From positions 62,001 through 126,000 of the forward strand of contig NZ_JACHWN010000004.1 of the NCBI RefSeq assembly GCF_014191375.1: a DNA stretch of 64,000 nt. Direction: 5' to 3'. Of this stretch, positions 54,060 through 64,000 are shown piece by piece (position 1 is the stretch's first letter; every line of letters starts with the position of its first letter). The notes under the pieces were generated by a model. It was not told where the DNA came from and made no database searches. It worked only from the letters and a program-made list of their open reading frames with translations. This stretch comes from Mesorhizobium sp. RMAD-H1. GTDB taxonomy: Bacteria > Pseudomonadota > Alphaproteobacteria > Rhizobiales > Rhizobiaceae. A program made the position numbers and the translations under genes.

Positions 54060-54308
54060 TCTGTCACGGAACCTGAGAGCTTGGCCCGGAGCGGAAGGCC
54101 AGGTGTTCGTCACCTGTGTTCCAACCGCCGGTTCCAGTCAGCGCATTGAAACGCACGACCGGATTGGGCTTTCTCCTTCGGTGGGCGCCGCACCGTCCAG
54201 GATGCGGGAGGCCACTCTCCAGATGTTCACAACCATTCTGGTCCTTTTGCCTGAGAGTTTCCGGGGCGGTTGCTCCGTCGGCGCCGGATTTTACCGGTCT
54301 CTCCCAGA
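54060..54308 (-). promoter_or_regulatory. tandem glycine riboswitch upstream of dadA
   Basis: Two gcvT-type aptamers are read on the minus strand. Aptamer 1 (54308 to 54237) has TCTGGGAGAGACC, GCGCCGACGGAGCAA and CTCTCAGGCAAAAGGAC, closing with CAGA. Aptamer 2 (54223 to 54060) has TCTGGAGAG, CCACCGAAGGAGAAAGC and CTCTCAGGTTCCGTGACAGA, with a long P3 arm. A hairpin with arms 54018-54024 and 54051-54057 follows before the dadA start and may be the expression platform. No T run follows that hairpin. Confidence 0.9.
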
Positions 54309-54507
54309 TGGTCTTAACGAACGAGCTAAATATATCGCAGTTGCGAAGACCATACAACTCCCCCGCCGAGAGAGCGACAATTCCGTTGTTGATTGCGACG
54401 CCGCCATGCGGCAGGCGGAGAACCGGCCTTGATTTCCCGGCGGCAACGGTGTTTTGGTTCGCCTGTCCGATCGATGCCGAACGGCCCCCGCAAATGGAGG
54501 AAGAGTG

Positions 54508-54744
54508 ATGAAGCCGGTTTTTCTGCAGCTGCAGTGCGCCCCTGGCAAGACCTATGAGGTCGCCGACGCCCTGTTCGAGCGTGAGATCGTCTCGGAGCTT
54601 TATTCCACGAGCGGCGAGTACGATCTCCTGATGAAGATCTATATCGAGGAGGGGCAGGATATCGGCAAGTTCATCAATCAGAACATCCTCGATATCCCGG
54701 GCATCGTGCGTTCGCTGACCACGCTCACTTTCACCGCATTCTGA
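54508..54744 (+). CDS. stand-alone Lrp/AsnC ligand-binding (RAM) domain protein
   Basis: 78-residue protein consisting only of the regulatory amino-acid-binding domain of Lrp/AsnC regulators; no helix-turn-helix is present. Segments PVFLQLQCAPGKTYEVADAL, YSTSGEYDLLMKIYIEEGQD and ILDIPGIVRSLTTLTF match the fold. GGAGGAAG precedes the ATG. Such proteins are thought to sense amino acids or modulate full-length Lrp proteins. It is divergent from the glycine-riboswitch dadA gene, suggesting an amino-acid-sensing context. Confidence 0.85.
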   Translation: MKPVFLQLQCAPGKTYEVADALFEREIVSELYSTSGEYDLLMKIYIEEGQDIGKFINQNILDIPGIVRSLTTLTFTAF

Positions 54745-54810
54745 ACCCTTTCCGATTAGTCCTTATTAAGGATTGGTTTACCGCAATTGGCTCATATTCA
54801 AGCAATTGCG

Positions 54811-54835
54811 GGAACCTCCGCTTTAGGCACGCATT
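54811..54835 (+). promoter_or_regulatory. candidate EcfG-type (general stress) promoter
   Basis: GGAAC (54811-54815), 16 bases, then CATT (54832-54835), one mismatch from the GGAAC-N16/17-CGTT pattern of alphaproteobacterial EcfG sigma factors. It lies 90 bases before the lone receiver gene. Confidence 0.35.
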
Positions 54836-54924
54836 GTCTGTCCAACCGGGCCTGCGAGCAATCGCCGCATCGGTAATGAAGAGGATCAGAGGAGCGCGAT
54901 TGCTCCACTCACCGGGAAAAAGCC

Positions 54925-55296
54925 ATGGACGATCTCGAGCGTAAACGGGTTCTCGTCGTCGAGGATGAGGTGTTTGTCGCGCTCGACATGGCGGCAACGA
55001 TCGAAGATGCAAACGGCACCGTGGTCGGACCCGTCGCCACCGTCCGCCAGGCCCTGGATATTCTCCAGCACGATCACGTCGATGCGGCCATTCTCGATGT
55101 CAACCTGCCCGATGGGGATATCGAGCCCATCGTAGATGCGCTTTCCGATCAGCACACCTTCATGGTGATCTATACCGGCGGTGGTGTGCCCGAGAGGCTC
55201 GCCAGCCGCTATCCCGAACTGCAGGTCTTCCATAAGCCGACGCCTCCGTCGGTGCTCACCCACACGGTCGCCTCCGCGCTGATGCATGCCGGGTGA
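54925..55296 (+). CDS. single-domain response regulator (receiver)
   Basis: 123-residue CheY-like protein without an output domain. The phospho-acceptor is Asp58 (AAILDVNLPDG), the acidic pocket is VVEDE (residues 12-15), and Thr84 and Lys104 complete the switch residues. The family resembles receivers of alphaproteobacterial stress or phosphorelay systems. No histidine kinase is nearby, so its partner is elsewhere. A possible EcfG promoter precedes it. The sequence between it and the Lrp-like gene also has TTAAGG-N5-TTTAC, a poor CtrA-like match. Confidence 0.85.
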   Translation: MDDLERKRVLVVEDEVFVALDMAATIEDANGTVVGPVATVRQALDILQHDHVDAAILDVNLPDGDIEPIVDALSDQHTFMVIYTGGGVPERLASRYPELQVFHKPTPPSVLTHTVASALMHAG

Positions 55297-55342
55297 TCAT
55301 CCGGCTCTTGCAACTTGGCCGCCGATATGCGCTTCTCCTCAT

Positions 55343-56274
<932 letters not shown>

Positions 56275-56322
56275 AAGAAATCCGCCTGTAGGTTCGGCTC
56301 GTCGCAGCGGGAAACAGGGCGG

Positions 56323-56742
56323 ATGCAAGCGCAAAGACGAAAAAATCATGCGGATTTCGCGTCGATCCTGAGCGAAATCGAGCGTCAATCCGCCGAATCT
56401 TCCGAAAATCTGCGTCCGGTTTCCTTCGATTTTCTCGATGGTCTGCTCCATCTCGCCGCCACCCATGCGGTGGACCGCCGGTCCGATTCCATTCTTTTCG
56501 AACCGGAAATCGAGGCGGAATCGCCGCTCCCGAGCACCGATCCGGACGAGATCGCACGCGAATTGCGGCTTTCATCCGGCATGTCTTCCGCCGAACTCGC
56601 GCAGATCCGTCGCCGTTTTGCAGCGCTGAACCATCCGGACCGGGTGGCACCGCATTTGCGCGAACGCGCGTCCGACCGCATGAAGATCGCCAATGCCCTC
56701 ATCGATCGGGCGCTGGCGGGCGGCATATCACGCGAAATTTAA
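56323..56742 (+). CDS. small J-domain-like protein
   Basis: 139 residues. The first 80 residues match nothing I recognise. The C-terminal 50 resemble a J domain: ELAQIRRRFAALNHPDRVAP carries the HPD motif, followed by a helix RMKIANALIDRAL. The J domain is truncated after that helix. It could stimulate a DnaK-type chaperone. It starts 48 bases after bluB and may be co-transcribed with it, although no functional link is evident. Confidence 0.72.
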   Translation: MQAQRRKNHADFASILSEIERQSAESSENLRPVSFDFLDGLLHLAATHAVDRRSDSILFEPEIEAESPLPSTDPDEIARELRLSSGMSSAELAQIRRRFAALNHPDRVAPHLRERASDRMKIANALIDRALAGGISREI

Positions 56743-56904
56743 TTTCGCGCGGCGGCTGATCTTTTGCTTTATATTGCGATTGTGCTAAAGCGGGCCCCGA
56801 AAAGCCCCGCGCAGGGGCAATTTGCGCTTTGCGCGGTTTGACCTACATTAGTAAGACCGACCGCAGGCCCGAAATCGAGATTATTCCGGCAAGGATTGCA
56901 CGAA

Positions 56905-58746
56905 ATGCCCGCTTATCGTTCACGCACCACCACCCATGGCCGCAACATGGCCGGCGCGCGCGGCCTCTGGCGCGCCACCGGCATGAAGGATGCGGATTTC
57001 GGCAAGCCGATCATCGCGGTGGTGAACTCGTTCACCCAGTTCGTGCCGGGCCATGTGCATCTGAAGGATCTGGGACAGCTCGTCGCACGCGAGATCGAGA
57101 GCGCCGGCGGCGTCGCCAAGGAGTTCAACACCATCGCGGTCGATGACGGCATCGCCATGGGCCATGACGGCATGCTCTATTCGCTGCCCTCGCGCGAGAT
57201 CATCGCCGACTCGGTCGAATATATGGTCAATGCGCACTGCGCCGACGCCATGGTCTGCATCTCCAATTGCGACAAGATCACGCCGGGCATGCTGATGGCG
57301 GCGCTCAGGCTCAATATCCCCGTCGTCTTCGTCTCGGGCGGCCCGATGGAAGCGGGCAAGGTCGTCTGGGAAGACAAGGAAAAGAAGCTCGATCTGGTCG
57401 ACGCCATGGTCGCCGCCGCCGATGACCGCATCTCGGACGAGGAGGTGCAGGTCATCGAGCGCTCGGCCTGCCCCACCTGCGGCTCCTGCTCCGGCATGTT
57501 CACCGCCAATTCGATGAACTGCCTGACCGAGGCGCTGGGGCTGTCGCTGCCGGGCAATGGTTCGACGCTCGCCACCCATGCCGACCGCAAGCGGCTGTTC
57601 GTGGAGGCCGGGCATCTGATCGTCGACCTCGCCCGCCGCTATTACGAGCAGGACGACGAAAGCGTGCTGCCGCGCTCCATCGCCAGCTTTGCGGCGTTCG
57701 AGAACGCCATGACGCTCGATATCGCCATGGGCGGCTCCACCAACACCGTGCTGCATCTCCTCGCCGCCGCCCATGAGGGCGAGGTCGATTTCACCATGTC
57801 GGATATCGACCGCCTGTCGCGCCGCGTGCCCGTGCTCTGCAAGGTCGCGCCTGCCGTCGCCAATGTTCATATGGAAGATGTCCATAATGCCGGCGGCATC
57901 ATGGGCATTCTGGGCGAGCTCGACCGCGCGGGTCTGCTCGACACCTCGGTCGGCTCCGTCCACGCGACGACGCTGGGCGATGCGCTCGACCGCTGGGACG
58001 TCAAGCGCACCGAGAACAAGCTGGTGCATGATTTCTACCGCGCCGCCCCCGGCGGCGTGCCGACGCAGGTCGCCTTCAGCCAGGACCGCCGTTTCGAAAG
58101 CGTCGATCTCGACCGCGAAAAGGGCGTCATCCGCGATGTCGAGCACGCCTACTCCAGGGATGGCGGGCTTGCCGTGCTCTATGGCAATCTGGCCGAGGAT
58201 GGCTGCATCGTGAAGACGGCGGGCGTCGACGAATCGATCCTGAAATTCTCCGGCCCGGCGCGCATTTTCGAAAGCCAGGATTCGGCGGTGCTCGGCATCC
58301 TCAATGGCAAGATCGTGCCGGGCGACATCGTGCTCATCCGCTATGAAGGTCCGCGCGGTGGCCCCGGCATGCAGGAAATGCTCTATCCGACGAGCTATCT
58401 GAAGTCGAAAGGGTTGGGCAAGGCCTGCGCCCTCATCACCGACGGCCGCTTCTCCGGCGGCTCCTCCGGCCTCTCCATCGGCCACGTCTCGCCGGAAGCG
58501 GCGGAAGGCGGCGCGATCGGCCTGGTCGAGGAAGGCGATATCATCGAGATCGATATCCCCAACCGCAAGATCCACCTGGCGGTGGACGATGCCGAACTCG
58601 CCCGCCGCCGCGAGGCGATGGAGGCCAAGGGCGACAAGGCCTGGAAGCCCGCCGAAGAGCGCAAGCGCAAGGTGACGACGGCGTTGCGCGCCTACGCGGC
58701 AATGGCCACCAGCGCGGCAAAGGGCGCGGTACGGCAGGTGCCTTGA
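56905..58746 (+). CDS. ilvD: dihydroxy-acid dehydratase
   Basis: Iron-sulfur enzyme that makes the 2-oxo acid precursors of valine, leucine and isoleucine. 613 residues. The cluster cysteines are in [11 protein letters not shown] and [18 protein letters not shown], and [11 protein letters not shown] near residue 480 and [20 protein letters not shown] near 515 are signature segments. The ATG at 56905 has AAGGA 9 bases upstream; a TTG at 56896 is less likely. It converges on the ccm genes, with a palindromic repeat between. Confidence 0.96.
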   Translation: MPAYRSRTTTHGRNMAGARGLWRATGMKDADFGKPIIAVVNSFTQFVPGHVHLKDLGQLVAREIESAGGVAKEFNTIAVDDGIAMGHDGMLYSLPSREIIADSVEYMVNAHCADAMVCISNCDKITPGMLMAALRLNIPVVFVSGGPMEAGKVVWEDKEKKLDLVDAMVAAADDRISDEEVQVIERSACPTCGSCSGMFTANSMNCLTEALGLSLPGNGSTLATHADRKRLFVEAGHLIVDLARRYYEQDDESVLPRSIASFAAFENAMTLDIAMGGSTNTVLHLLAAAHEGEVDFTMSDIDRLSRRVPVLCKVAPAVANVHMEDVHNAGGIMGILGELDRAGLLDTSVGSVHATTLGDALDRWDVKRTENKLVHDFYRAAPGGVPTQVAFSQDRRFESVDLDREKGVIRDVEHAYSRDGGLAVLYGNLAEDGCIVKTAGVDESILKFSGPARIFESQDSAVLGILNGKIVPGDIVLIRYEGPRGGPGMQEMLYPTSYLKSKGLGKACALITDGRFSGGSSGLSIGHVSPEAAEGGAIGLVEEGDIIEIDIPNRKIHLAVDDAELARRREAMEAKGDKAWKPAEERKRKVTTALRAYAAMATSAAKGAVRQVP

Positions 58747-58763
58747 TCCGGGGCGCTCTAAGC

Positions 58764-58922
58764 ACCCCCCTCTGGCCTGCCGGCCATCTCCCCCTCAAGG
58801 GGGGAGATTGCGCCTTCATAGAAGTCAAGCACCGATCGCAAACGTTGCAAAATGGGAGCCGCGAGCCATGTCAGCTAATCTCTCCCCTTGAGGGGGAGAT
58901 GGCCGGCGGGCCAGAGGGGGGT
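58764..58922. repeat. 159-bp palindromic intergenic repeat, copy 1
   Basis: Two arms of 46 bases (58764-58809 and 58877-58922) beginning ACCCCCCTCTGGCC and ending GGCCAGAGGGGGGT enclose a 67-base centre. Each arm also folds on itself (TCTCCCCCTCAAGGGGGGAGA-like). A second copy of identical length lies at 61265-61423 in the same orientation. It sits between the convergent ilvD and ccmG and could also serve as a terminator. No target duplication is obvious. Confidence 0.85.
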
Positions 58923-58957
58923 ACCTACCCGCTGACGGCCTATTTTAATCTCAACCG

Positions 58958-59554
58958 CTACCCCGCCAGCGCCCTCTCCACCACCGGCATAAGCTCATCC
59001 CGAATCGACTCCGGCGTGAACGGCCCGACATGCTTGTAGAGGATCTTCCCGTCGCGTCCGACGAGGAATGTCTCGGGCACGCCGTAAACACCCCATTCGA
59101 TCGCTGCGCGTCCGTTGTCGTCGGCGCCGACGGCGGAGAAGGGATTGCCGAGATCGCCGAGGAAGCGGCGGGCGTTTTCCGGGCTGTCCTTGTAATTGAT
59201 GCCGACGAGGCGGACGCGTTCGTCGCTGGCCAGTTGCATCAGCAGCGGATGCTCGACGCGGCAGGGCACGCACCATGAGGCCCAGACATTGACCAGCGTC
59301 ACCTCACCGGTAAAGGACGCCGGATCGAGGCCGGGCACCGGCCTGCCATCTTTCATGAGGCCTTCCAGCGGCGGCAGCGTGATGGCGGGCGCCGGCTTGC
59401 CGATCAGCGCGGAAGGAATGACGCTCTCGTCGCGCCCCGACAGGAGCTGGATCGTGAAGATTGCCGCCAGCGCCAGGAAGATCGCCAGCGGCAGCAGCGC
59501 CAGCAAGAGACGGCGGCGTGGGTTGGGCGCCGATGTCGCCTCGCTGTTGCTCAT
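58958..59554 (-). CDS. ccmG: thiol:disulfide interchange protein CcmG/DsbE
   Basis: 198-residue periplasmic thioredoxin-like protein, anchored by a helix at residues 17-38, that keeps apocytochrome c cysteines reduced for haem attachment. The redox motif is WASWCVPCR (Cys95, Cys98), and the late VYGVPETFLVGRDG has the cis-proline. The ATG at 59554 overlaps the ccmD stop by 4 bases. Last gene of the ccmABCDG run. Confidence 0.93.
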   Translation of the reverse strand: MSNSEATSAPNPRRRLLLALLPLAIFLALAAIFTIQLLSGRDESVIPSALIGKPAPAITLPPLEGLMKDGRPVPGLDPASFTGEVTLVNVWASWCVPCRVEHPLLMQLASDERVRLVGINYKDSPENARRFLGDLGNPFSAVGADDNGRAAIEWGVYGVPETFLVGRDGKILYKHVGPFTPESIRDELMPVVERALAG

Positions 59555-59715
59555 GGCTGCTGCGCCTTTTGCGAGCGCCGACGGATGCCTTGCGCCTCGA
59601 GCCGTTGCAGCTCCGTCCGCTGTGTCCGCTGGTCGATCAGGAGCCATGTGATCAAGCCGCCGAGGACGATCGCCGAAGCGCCATAGGAGAAAAGGACGAA
59701 CGCGAGATGGCTCAT
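59551..59715 (-). CDS. ccmD: haem exporter protein CcmD
   Basis: 54-residue membrane protein: one helix (AFVLFSYGASAIVLGGLITWLL, residues about 5-26) followed by a basic, Gln-rich cytoplasmic tail (DQRTQRTELQRLEAQGIRRR). It helps release holo-CcmE from the CcmABC complex. It overlaps ccmC and ccmG by 4 bases each (ATGA), which fixes the start despite its small size. Confidence 0.9.
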   Translation of the reverse strand: MSHLAFVLFSYGASAIVLGGLITWLLIDQRTQRTELQRLEAQGIRRRSQKAQQP

Positions 59716-60485
59716 GTCGCCTGTCCTTCGTTCTGGTCGGCCTTGCGCGCCGCCATGCGCCGCATCGCGATGACGCGCCTGCGCCAGATCTCGTTGCGCA
59801 TCGCCATCATGTGCAGCGTGAAGAACAGAAACGTGAAACCGACGGCCATCACCAGCAGCGGGTAGAGCATTGAAGGGTCGATCGTCGAGCCGCCGGCGCG
59901 GAAGACCGAGGCCGGCTGGTGCAGCGTGTTCCACCAATCGACCGAGAATTTGATGATGGGGATGTTGATGAAGCCCACCAGCGTCAGCACCGCCGCGGCC
60001 CGCGCCGATTTCGCGGGATCGTCCAGCGCGCGCGACAGCGCGATGATGCCGAGATACATGAGAAACAGCACGAATACGGAGGTGAGCCGCGCGTCCCACA
60101 CCCACCATGTGCCCCACATCGGCTTGCCCCAGAGCGAGCCGGTGATGAGCGCGAGCGCCGTGAACGCCGCGCCGATGGGGGCTGCCGCCTTGGCCGAGAC
60201 ATCGGCGAGCGGGTGGCGCCACACCAGCGTGCCGAGCGCCGAGAGCGCCATCAGCGTGTAGCACATCATCGAAAGCCAGGCGAAGGGCACATGGATGAAC
60301 ATGATCTTGACGGTCATGCCCTGCTGGTAGTCGTCGGGCGCGTTGAACGACATGGTGAGCCCGACCGCCAGGAGCAGCACCGACAGTCCCGCAAGCCACG
60401 GCAGAAGCGTTCCCGCCAGCGACAGGAAGCGCGTCGGGTTGGCGAGATCGAGCAGTCTGTTCGGCTGTGCTGCAGTATCGGTCAT
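59712..60485 (-). CDS. ccmC: haem exporter protein CcmC
   Basis: 257-residue inner-membrane haem-handling protein with six helices that presents haem to CcmE. The tryptophan-rich WWD-like motif reads LWGKPMWGTWWVWDARLTSV (near residue 130), flanked by the conserved histidines in IHVPFAWLSM and in WWNTLHQPA. The stop overlaps ccmD. A 54-base gap separates it from ccmB. Confidence 0.94.
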   Translation of the reverse strand: MTDTAAQPNRLLDLANPTRFLSLAGTLLPWLAGLSVLLLAVGLTMSFNAPDDYQQGMTVKIMFIHVPFAWLSMMCYTLMALSALGTLVWRHPLADVSAKAAAPIGAAFTALALITGSLWGKPMWGTWWVWDARLTSVFVLFLMYLGIIALSRALDDPAKSARAAAVLTLVGFINIPIIKFSVDWWNTLHQPASVFRAGGSTIDPSMLYPLLVMAVGFTFLFFTLHMMAMRNEIWRRRVIAMRRMAARKADQNEGQAT

Positions 60486-60539
60486 GCTGTTTACATAGCG
60501 TTACCAGGCAAATCCGGCAATTGACCTTTGCCCGATGCG

Positions 60540-61205
60540 TCAATCGGTCGAGAATTTCAGCGCCGCCGCTGCGGCAAGCGGGCCGATCACCGCAAAGAAC
60601 AGGGTGATTGCGGCAAGGATGAGAAAAGGCGCCAGGAAAGGCGCATTTTCCGTCATGGCGCCATAGGCGGACGAAACCCCGAAGATCAGCACCGGGATCG
60701 TCAGCGGCAGCACGATGACGGAGACGAGCAGTCCGCCACGCGGCAATGAGACCGCCAATGCGGCGCCCACCGCGCCGATGAGCGTGATCGCCGGAGTGCC
60801 GACGAGGAGGGTGAGTGCGGTCGCGCCGATGGCGGGCGGGGTCATGTTCATGAAGAGGCCGAGCAACGGCGCCGCGACGACCAGCGGCAGCACGGTGGCG
60901 CTCCAGTGCGCCAGGCATTTGACGAAGACGGTGAGGCTCAGCATGTGCCGGTCGGCGGCCATGACGAGAAGATCGAGCGAGCCGTCGTCACGGTCGGCCT
61001 GGAACAGCCGGTCGAGCCCGAGAAGGGCCGCGAGCAGCGCCCCGATCCAGAGGATCGCCGGGCCGATGCGGGAGAGAAGGTTGAGGTCCGGCCCGACGCC
61101 GAACGGCACCACGGTGACGACGGCGAGGAAGAACAGGATACCCACCAGCGCCCCGCCGCCTGCGCGCAACGCCAGCCGGAAATCGCGGAGGAAGAGGGCG
61201 ATCAT
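60540..61205 (-). CDS. ccmB: haem exporter protein CcmB
   Basis: 221-residue permease with about six helices, partner of the CcmA ATPase in the CcmABCD complex that loads haem on CcmE. Segments DRLFQADRDDGSLDLL and GTPAITLIGAVGAALAVSLPRGGLL match CcmB. The 250-base gap to ccmA is unusually large for this pair and contains repeat copy 2. Confidence 0.92.
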   Translation of the reverse strand: MIALFLRDFRLALRAGGGALVGILFFLAVVTVVPFGVGPDLNLLSRIGPAILWIGALLAALLGLDRLFQADRDDGSLDLLVMAADRHMLSLTVFVKCLAHWSATVLPLVVAAPLLGLFMNMTPPAIGATALTLLVGTPAITLIGAVGAALAVSLPRGGLLVSVIVLPLTIPVLIFGVSSAYGAMTENAPFLAPFLILAAITLFFAVIGPLAAAAALKFSTD

Positions 61206-61264
61206 GAGTATGCCCTCTGTCCGCTGCGGTGGAGGGGGTATTGATTAGCGAAATGCGCTTGAAC

Positions 61265-61423
61265 ACCCCCCTCTGCCCTGCCGGGCATCTCCCCCTTAAG
61301 GGCGGAGATTACGCAATCATGGCCGCTCGGCACCAATCGCAAACGTAGCAGGGTGAGGGCGGAGCGTGCTGTCAGCCAATCTCCCCCCTTGAGGGGGAGA
61401 TGCCCGGCAGGGCAGAGGGGGGT
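61265..61423. repeat. 159-bp palindromic intergenic repeat, copy 2
   Basis: Same length and orientation as copy 1: arms 61265-61310 and 61378-61423 begin ACCCCCCTCTGCCC and end GGGCAGAGGGGGGT. Where copy 1 has GGCC in its arms this copy has GCCC with matching GGGC, so pairing is preserved by compensating changes. The centres share ATCGCAAACGT. It lies between ccmA and ccmB, inside the operon. Confidence 0.85.
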
Positions 61424-61455
61424 ATTGCAGGTGTAGAGGGATGTAAATGGCGCGC

Positions 61456-62061
61456 TCATCCCCGTCCCCCCATCCTCAGCTCCTTCGCATCCTCCAGCCC
61501 CAGCGGCAGATGCGTGGCGGCGACGACGATGCCGCCTTCGTCGAGATGCCCGCGCATCAATGCCGCGAAGCGGCTCTCCGAAACCTTGTCGAGCCCCGCC
61601 GTCGGCTCGTCGAGCAGCCAGATGGGGCGGTGGCTGACCAGGAGCTTCGCGATCGAGATACGCCGCTTCTGCCCGGTCGAGAGATAGCCGAAAGGCAAAT
61701 GGTCGATCCCGTCCAGACCGACGGTCTCGAGCGCCTCGTCGATATCCTGTCTCGGCTCGCCGTTGAAAGCCTGCCAGAAGGCGAGATTCTCGCGCACGCT
61801 GAGCGCCGGCTTCATCGCATTGTTATGGCCGAGATAGTGACAGGCGGGTTGCAGGACGGGGAAGGAGGCTGCCCCTTCCAGCCGGACGCTGCCGGAAAGT
61901 GGCGCCAGCAGTCCGGCGATGATTCGCAGGAGCGTCGATTTTCCGGAGCCGTTGGGCCCCGTCAAGAGAAGCGCTTCTCCCGCCGCGGTCACAAAATCGA
62001 GATCTGAAAAGAGTGCCTCCCCGCCGCGTTCTCCGCTCAGTTTCTCGGCTATGAGCCGCAT
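61456..62061 (-). CDS. ccmA: haem ABC exporter ATP-binding protein CcmA
   Basis: 201-residue ABC ATPase. Walker A is TGPNGSGKSTLLRI (near residue 35), the signature region LSTGQKRRISIAKLL near 125, and Walker B IWLLDEPTAGLD near 150. ATP hydrolysis frees holo-CcmE from CcmC. The ATG at 62061 follows CCGGAGGC. It is divergent from acnA across 292 bases (62062-62353). It begins the ccm run, but the repeat element separates it from ccmB. Confidence 0.93.
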   Translation of the reverse strand: MRLIAEKLSGERGGEALFSDLDFVTAAGEALLLTGPNGSGKSTLLRIIAGLLAPLSGSVRLEGAASFPVLQPACHYLGHNNAMKPALSVRENLAFWQAFNGEPRQDIDEALETVGLDGIDHLPFGYLSTGQKRRISIAKLLVSHRPIWLLDEPTAGLDKVSESRFAALMRGHLDEGGIVVAATHLPLGLEDAKELRMGGRG

Positions 62062-62309
62062 TTTGCCTCCGGTTTGCTCATGCTGCGGGGGCGGCGCAAC
62101 AATTCGCCGCAACTACCAATTTTGCGCAATAACAGTCTGGAACAGTTTTAGGAAACTCATTATACAGCAGCTACCACGCCAGCGGTCGGTGTGGAAACCA
62201 TTTTTGGCCGATCTCAGATGCCTGCTTCCTTGACGGCAGACAACGGGACGGACAGCGGAAATGACTGCACCCGCACCTTGAGCCGCGTCCTTGAAACGCT
62301 GGCATTAGG

Positions 62310-62350
62310 CGTTCGTCCTGGTTTTTCGGCCAGCAGCATAAGGACGAACG
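62310..62350 (+). promoter_or_regulatory. inverted repeat that would pair with the acnA Shine-Dalgarno
   Basis: CGTTCGTCCT (62310-62319) and AGGACGAACG (62341-62350) are perfect 10-base inverted repeats separated by 21 bases. The right arm includes most of the acnA ribosome-binding site (AAGGA, 62340-62344) and ends 3 bases before the GTG start. In mRNA the stem would hide the site, suggesting translational control. Confidence 0.55.
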
Positions 62351-62353
62351 TTC

Positions 62354-64000
<1,647 letters not shown>

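Noticed and set aside
54766-54783. TTAAGGATTGGTTTAC as a CtrA box before the receiver gene
   Set aside because: One half deviates from consensus and it is far (about 150 bases) from the start codon; the EcfG-like motif is better placed.
56920-58575. 551-codon minus-strand open frame opposite ilvD
   Set aside because: ilvD cluster cysteines and signatures are intact; antisense frame is Asp/Arg/Gly filler.
58764-61423. composite transposon carrying ccmBCDG
   Set aside because: The flanking repeats have no transposase and no clear target duplication, and the ccm genes are in a conserved chromosomal setting.

Overview
The window reads as a high-GC alphaproteobacterial chromosome of the order Hyphomicrobiales (Rhizobiales), on the Rhizobiaceae/Phyllobacteriaceae/Brucellaceae side. 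The evidence is gene order (mutM-ech-rpsT-dnaA-dnaN-recF-thiF/moeB-AcnX; ffs-dnaX-ybaB-recR; aroA-cmk-rpsA with a divergent TIGR02300 gene), CtrA-type and rhizobial sigma70-type promoter motifs, and a short palindromic intergenic repeat of a kind common in this order. I cannot name the genus. I see no prophage, insertion sequence, CRISPR array or rRNA operon; most of the window is conserved core chromosome.

Layout. 0.2-3.6 kb: deoB, mutM, an enoyl-CoA hydratase and rpsT. 3.7-8.5 kb: the replication block dnaA, dnaN, recF, with DnaA-box-like sites on both sides of dnaA. 8.6-11.1 kb: a ThiF/MoeB-type adenylyltransferase and a two-subunit aconitase-X enzyme. 11.1-19.7 kb, minus strand: a tightly overlapping oligopeptide ABC importer operon (two YejA-type binding proteins, YejB, YejE, YejF) ending in a hydroxyacid dehydrogenase. 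19.8-28.3 kb: a CycM-type cytochrome c, kdsB, pheA, nudC, a HIT protein, the 4.5S SRP RNA, dnaX-ybaB-recR and a lytic transglycosylase. 28.4-34.8 kb is the most accessory-looking part: two tandem CDF metal transporters, an orphan membrane protein, a LysR/YeiH pair, and a two-gene SMR efflux pair with a MarR regulator that shares its operator motif. 34.9-40.3 kb: rpsA, cmk, a PaiB-like FMN protein, aroA, a TIGR02300 protein and tRNA-Ala(GGC). 40.4-42.4 kb: small proteins, one behind a perfect CtrA box and one apparently frameshifted. 42.6-49.2 kb: tamA-tamB. 49.3-56.7 kb: L,D-transpeptidase, small envelope proteins, a diguanylate cyclase, dadA under a tandem glycine riboswitch, a stand-alone Lrp ligand domain, a lone receiver protein, bluB under a cobalamin riboswitch, and a small J-domain-like protein. 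56.9-64 kb: ilvD, the ccmABCDG cytochrome c maturation genes bracketed by two copies of a 159-bp palindromic repeat, and an aconitase gene that runs off the end of the window.

The most interesting signals are regulatory: (i) a TGTATG-NN-CATRCA operator found twice around the SMR promoter and once before the MarR gene; (ii) a 10-bp perfect stem that would bury the acnA Shine-Dalgarno sequence; (iii) a tandem glycine riboswitch controlling a D-amino-acid dehydrogenase rather than the glycine cleavage operon; (iv) a CtrA box upstream of an undescribed 69-residue protein; (v) the repeat pair around ccmBCDG. All assignments come from reading the sequence; no database search was run.
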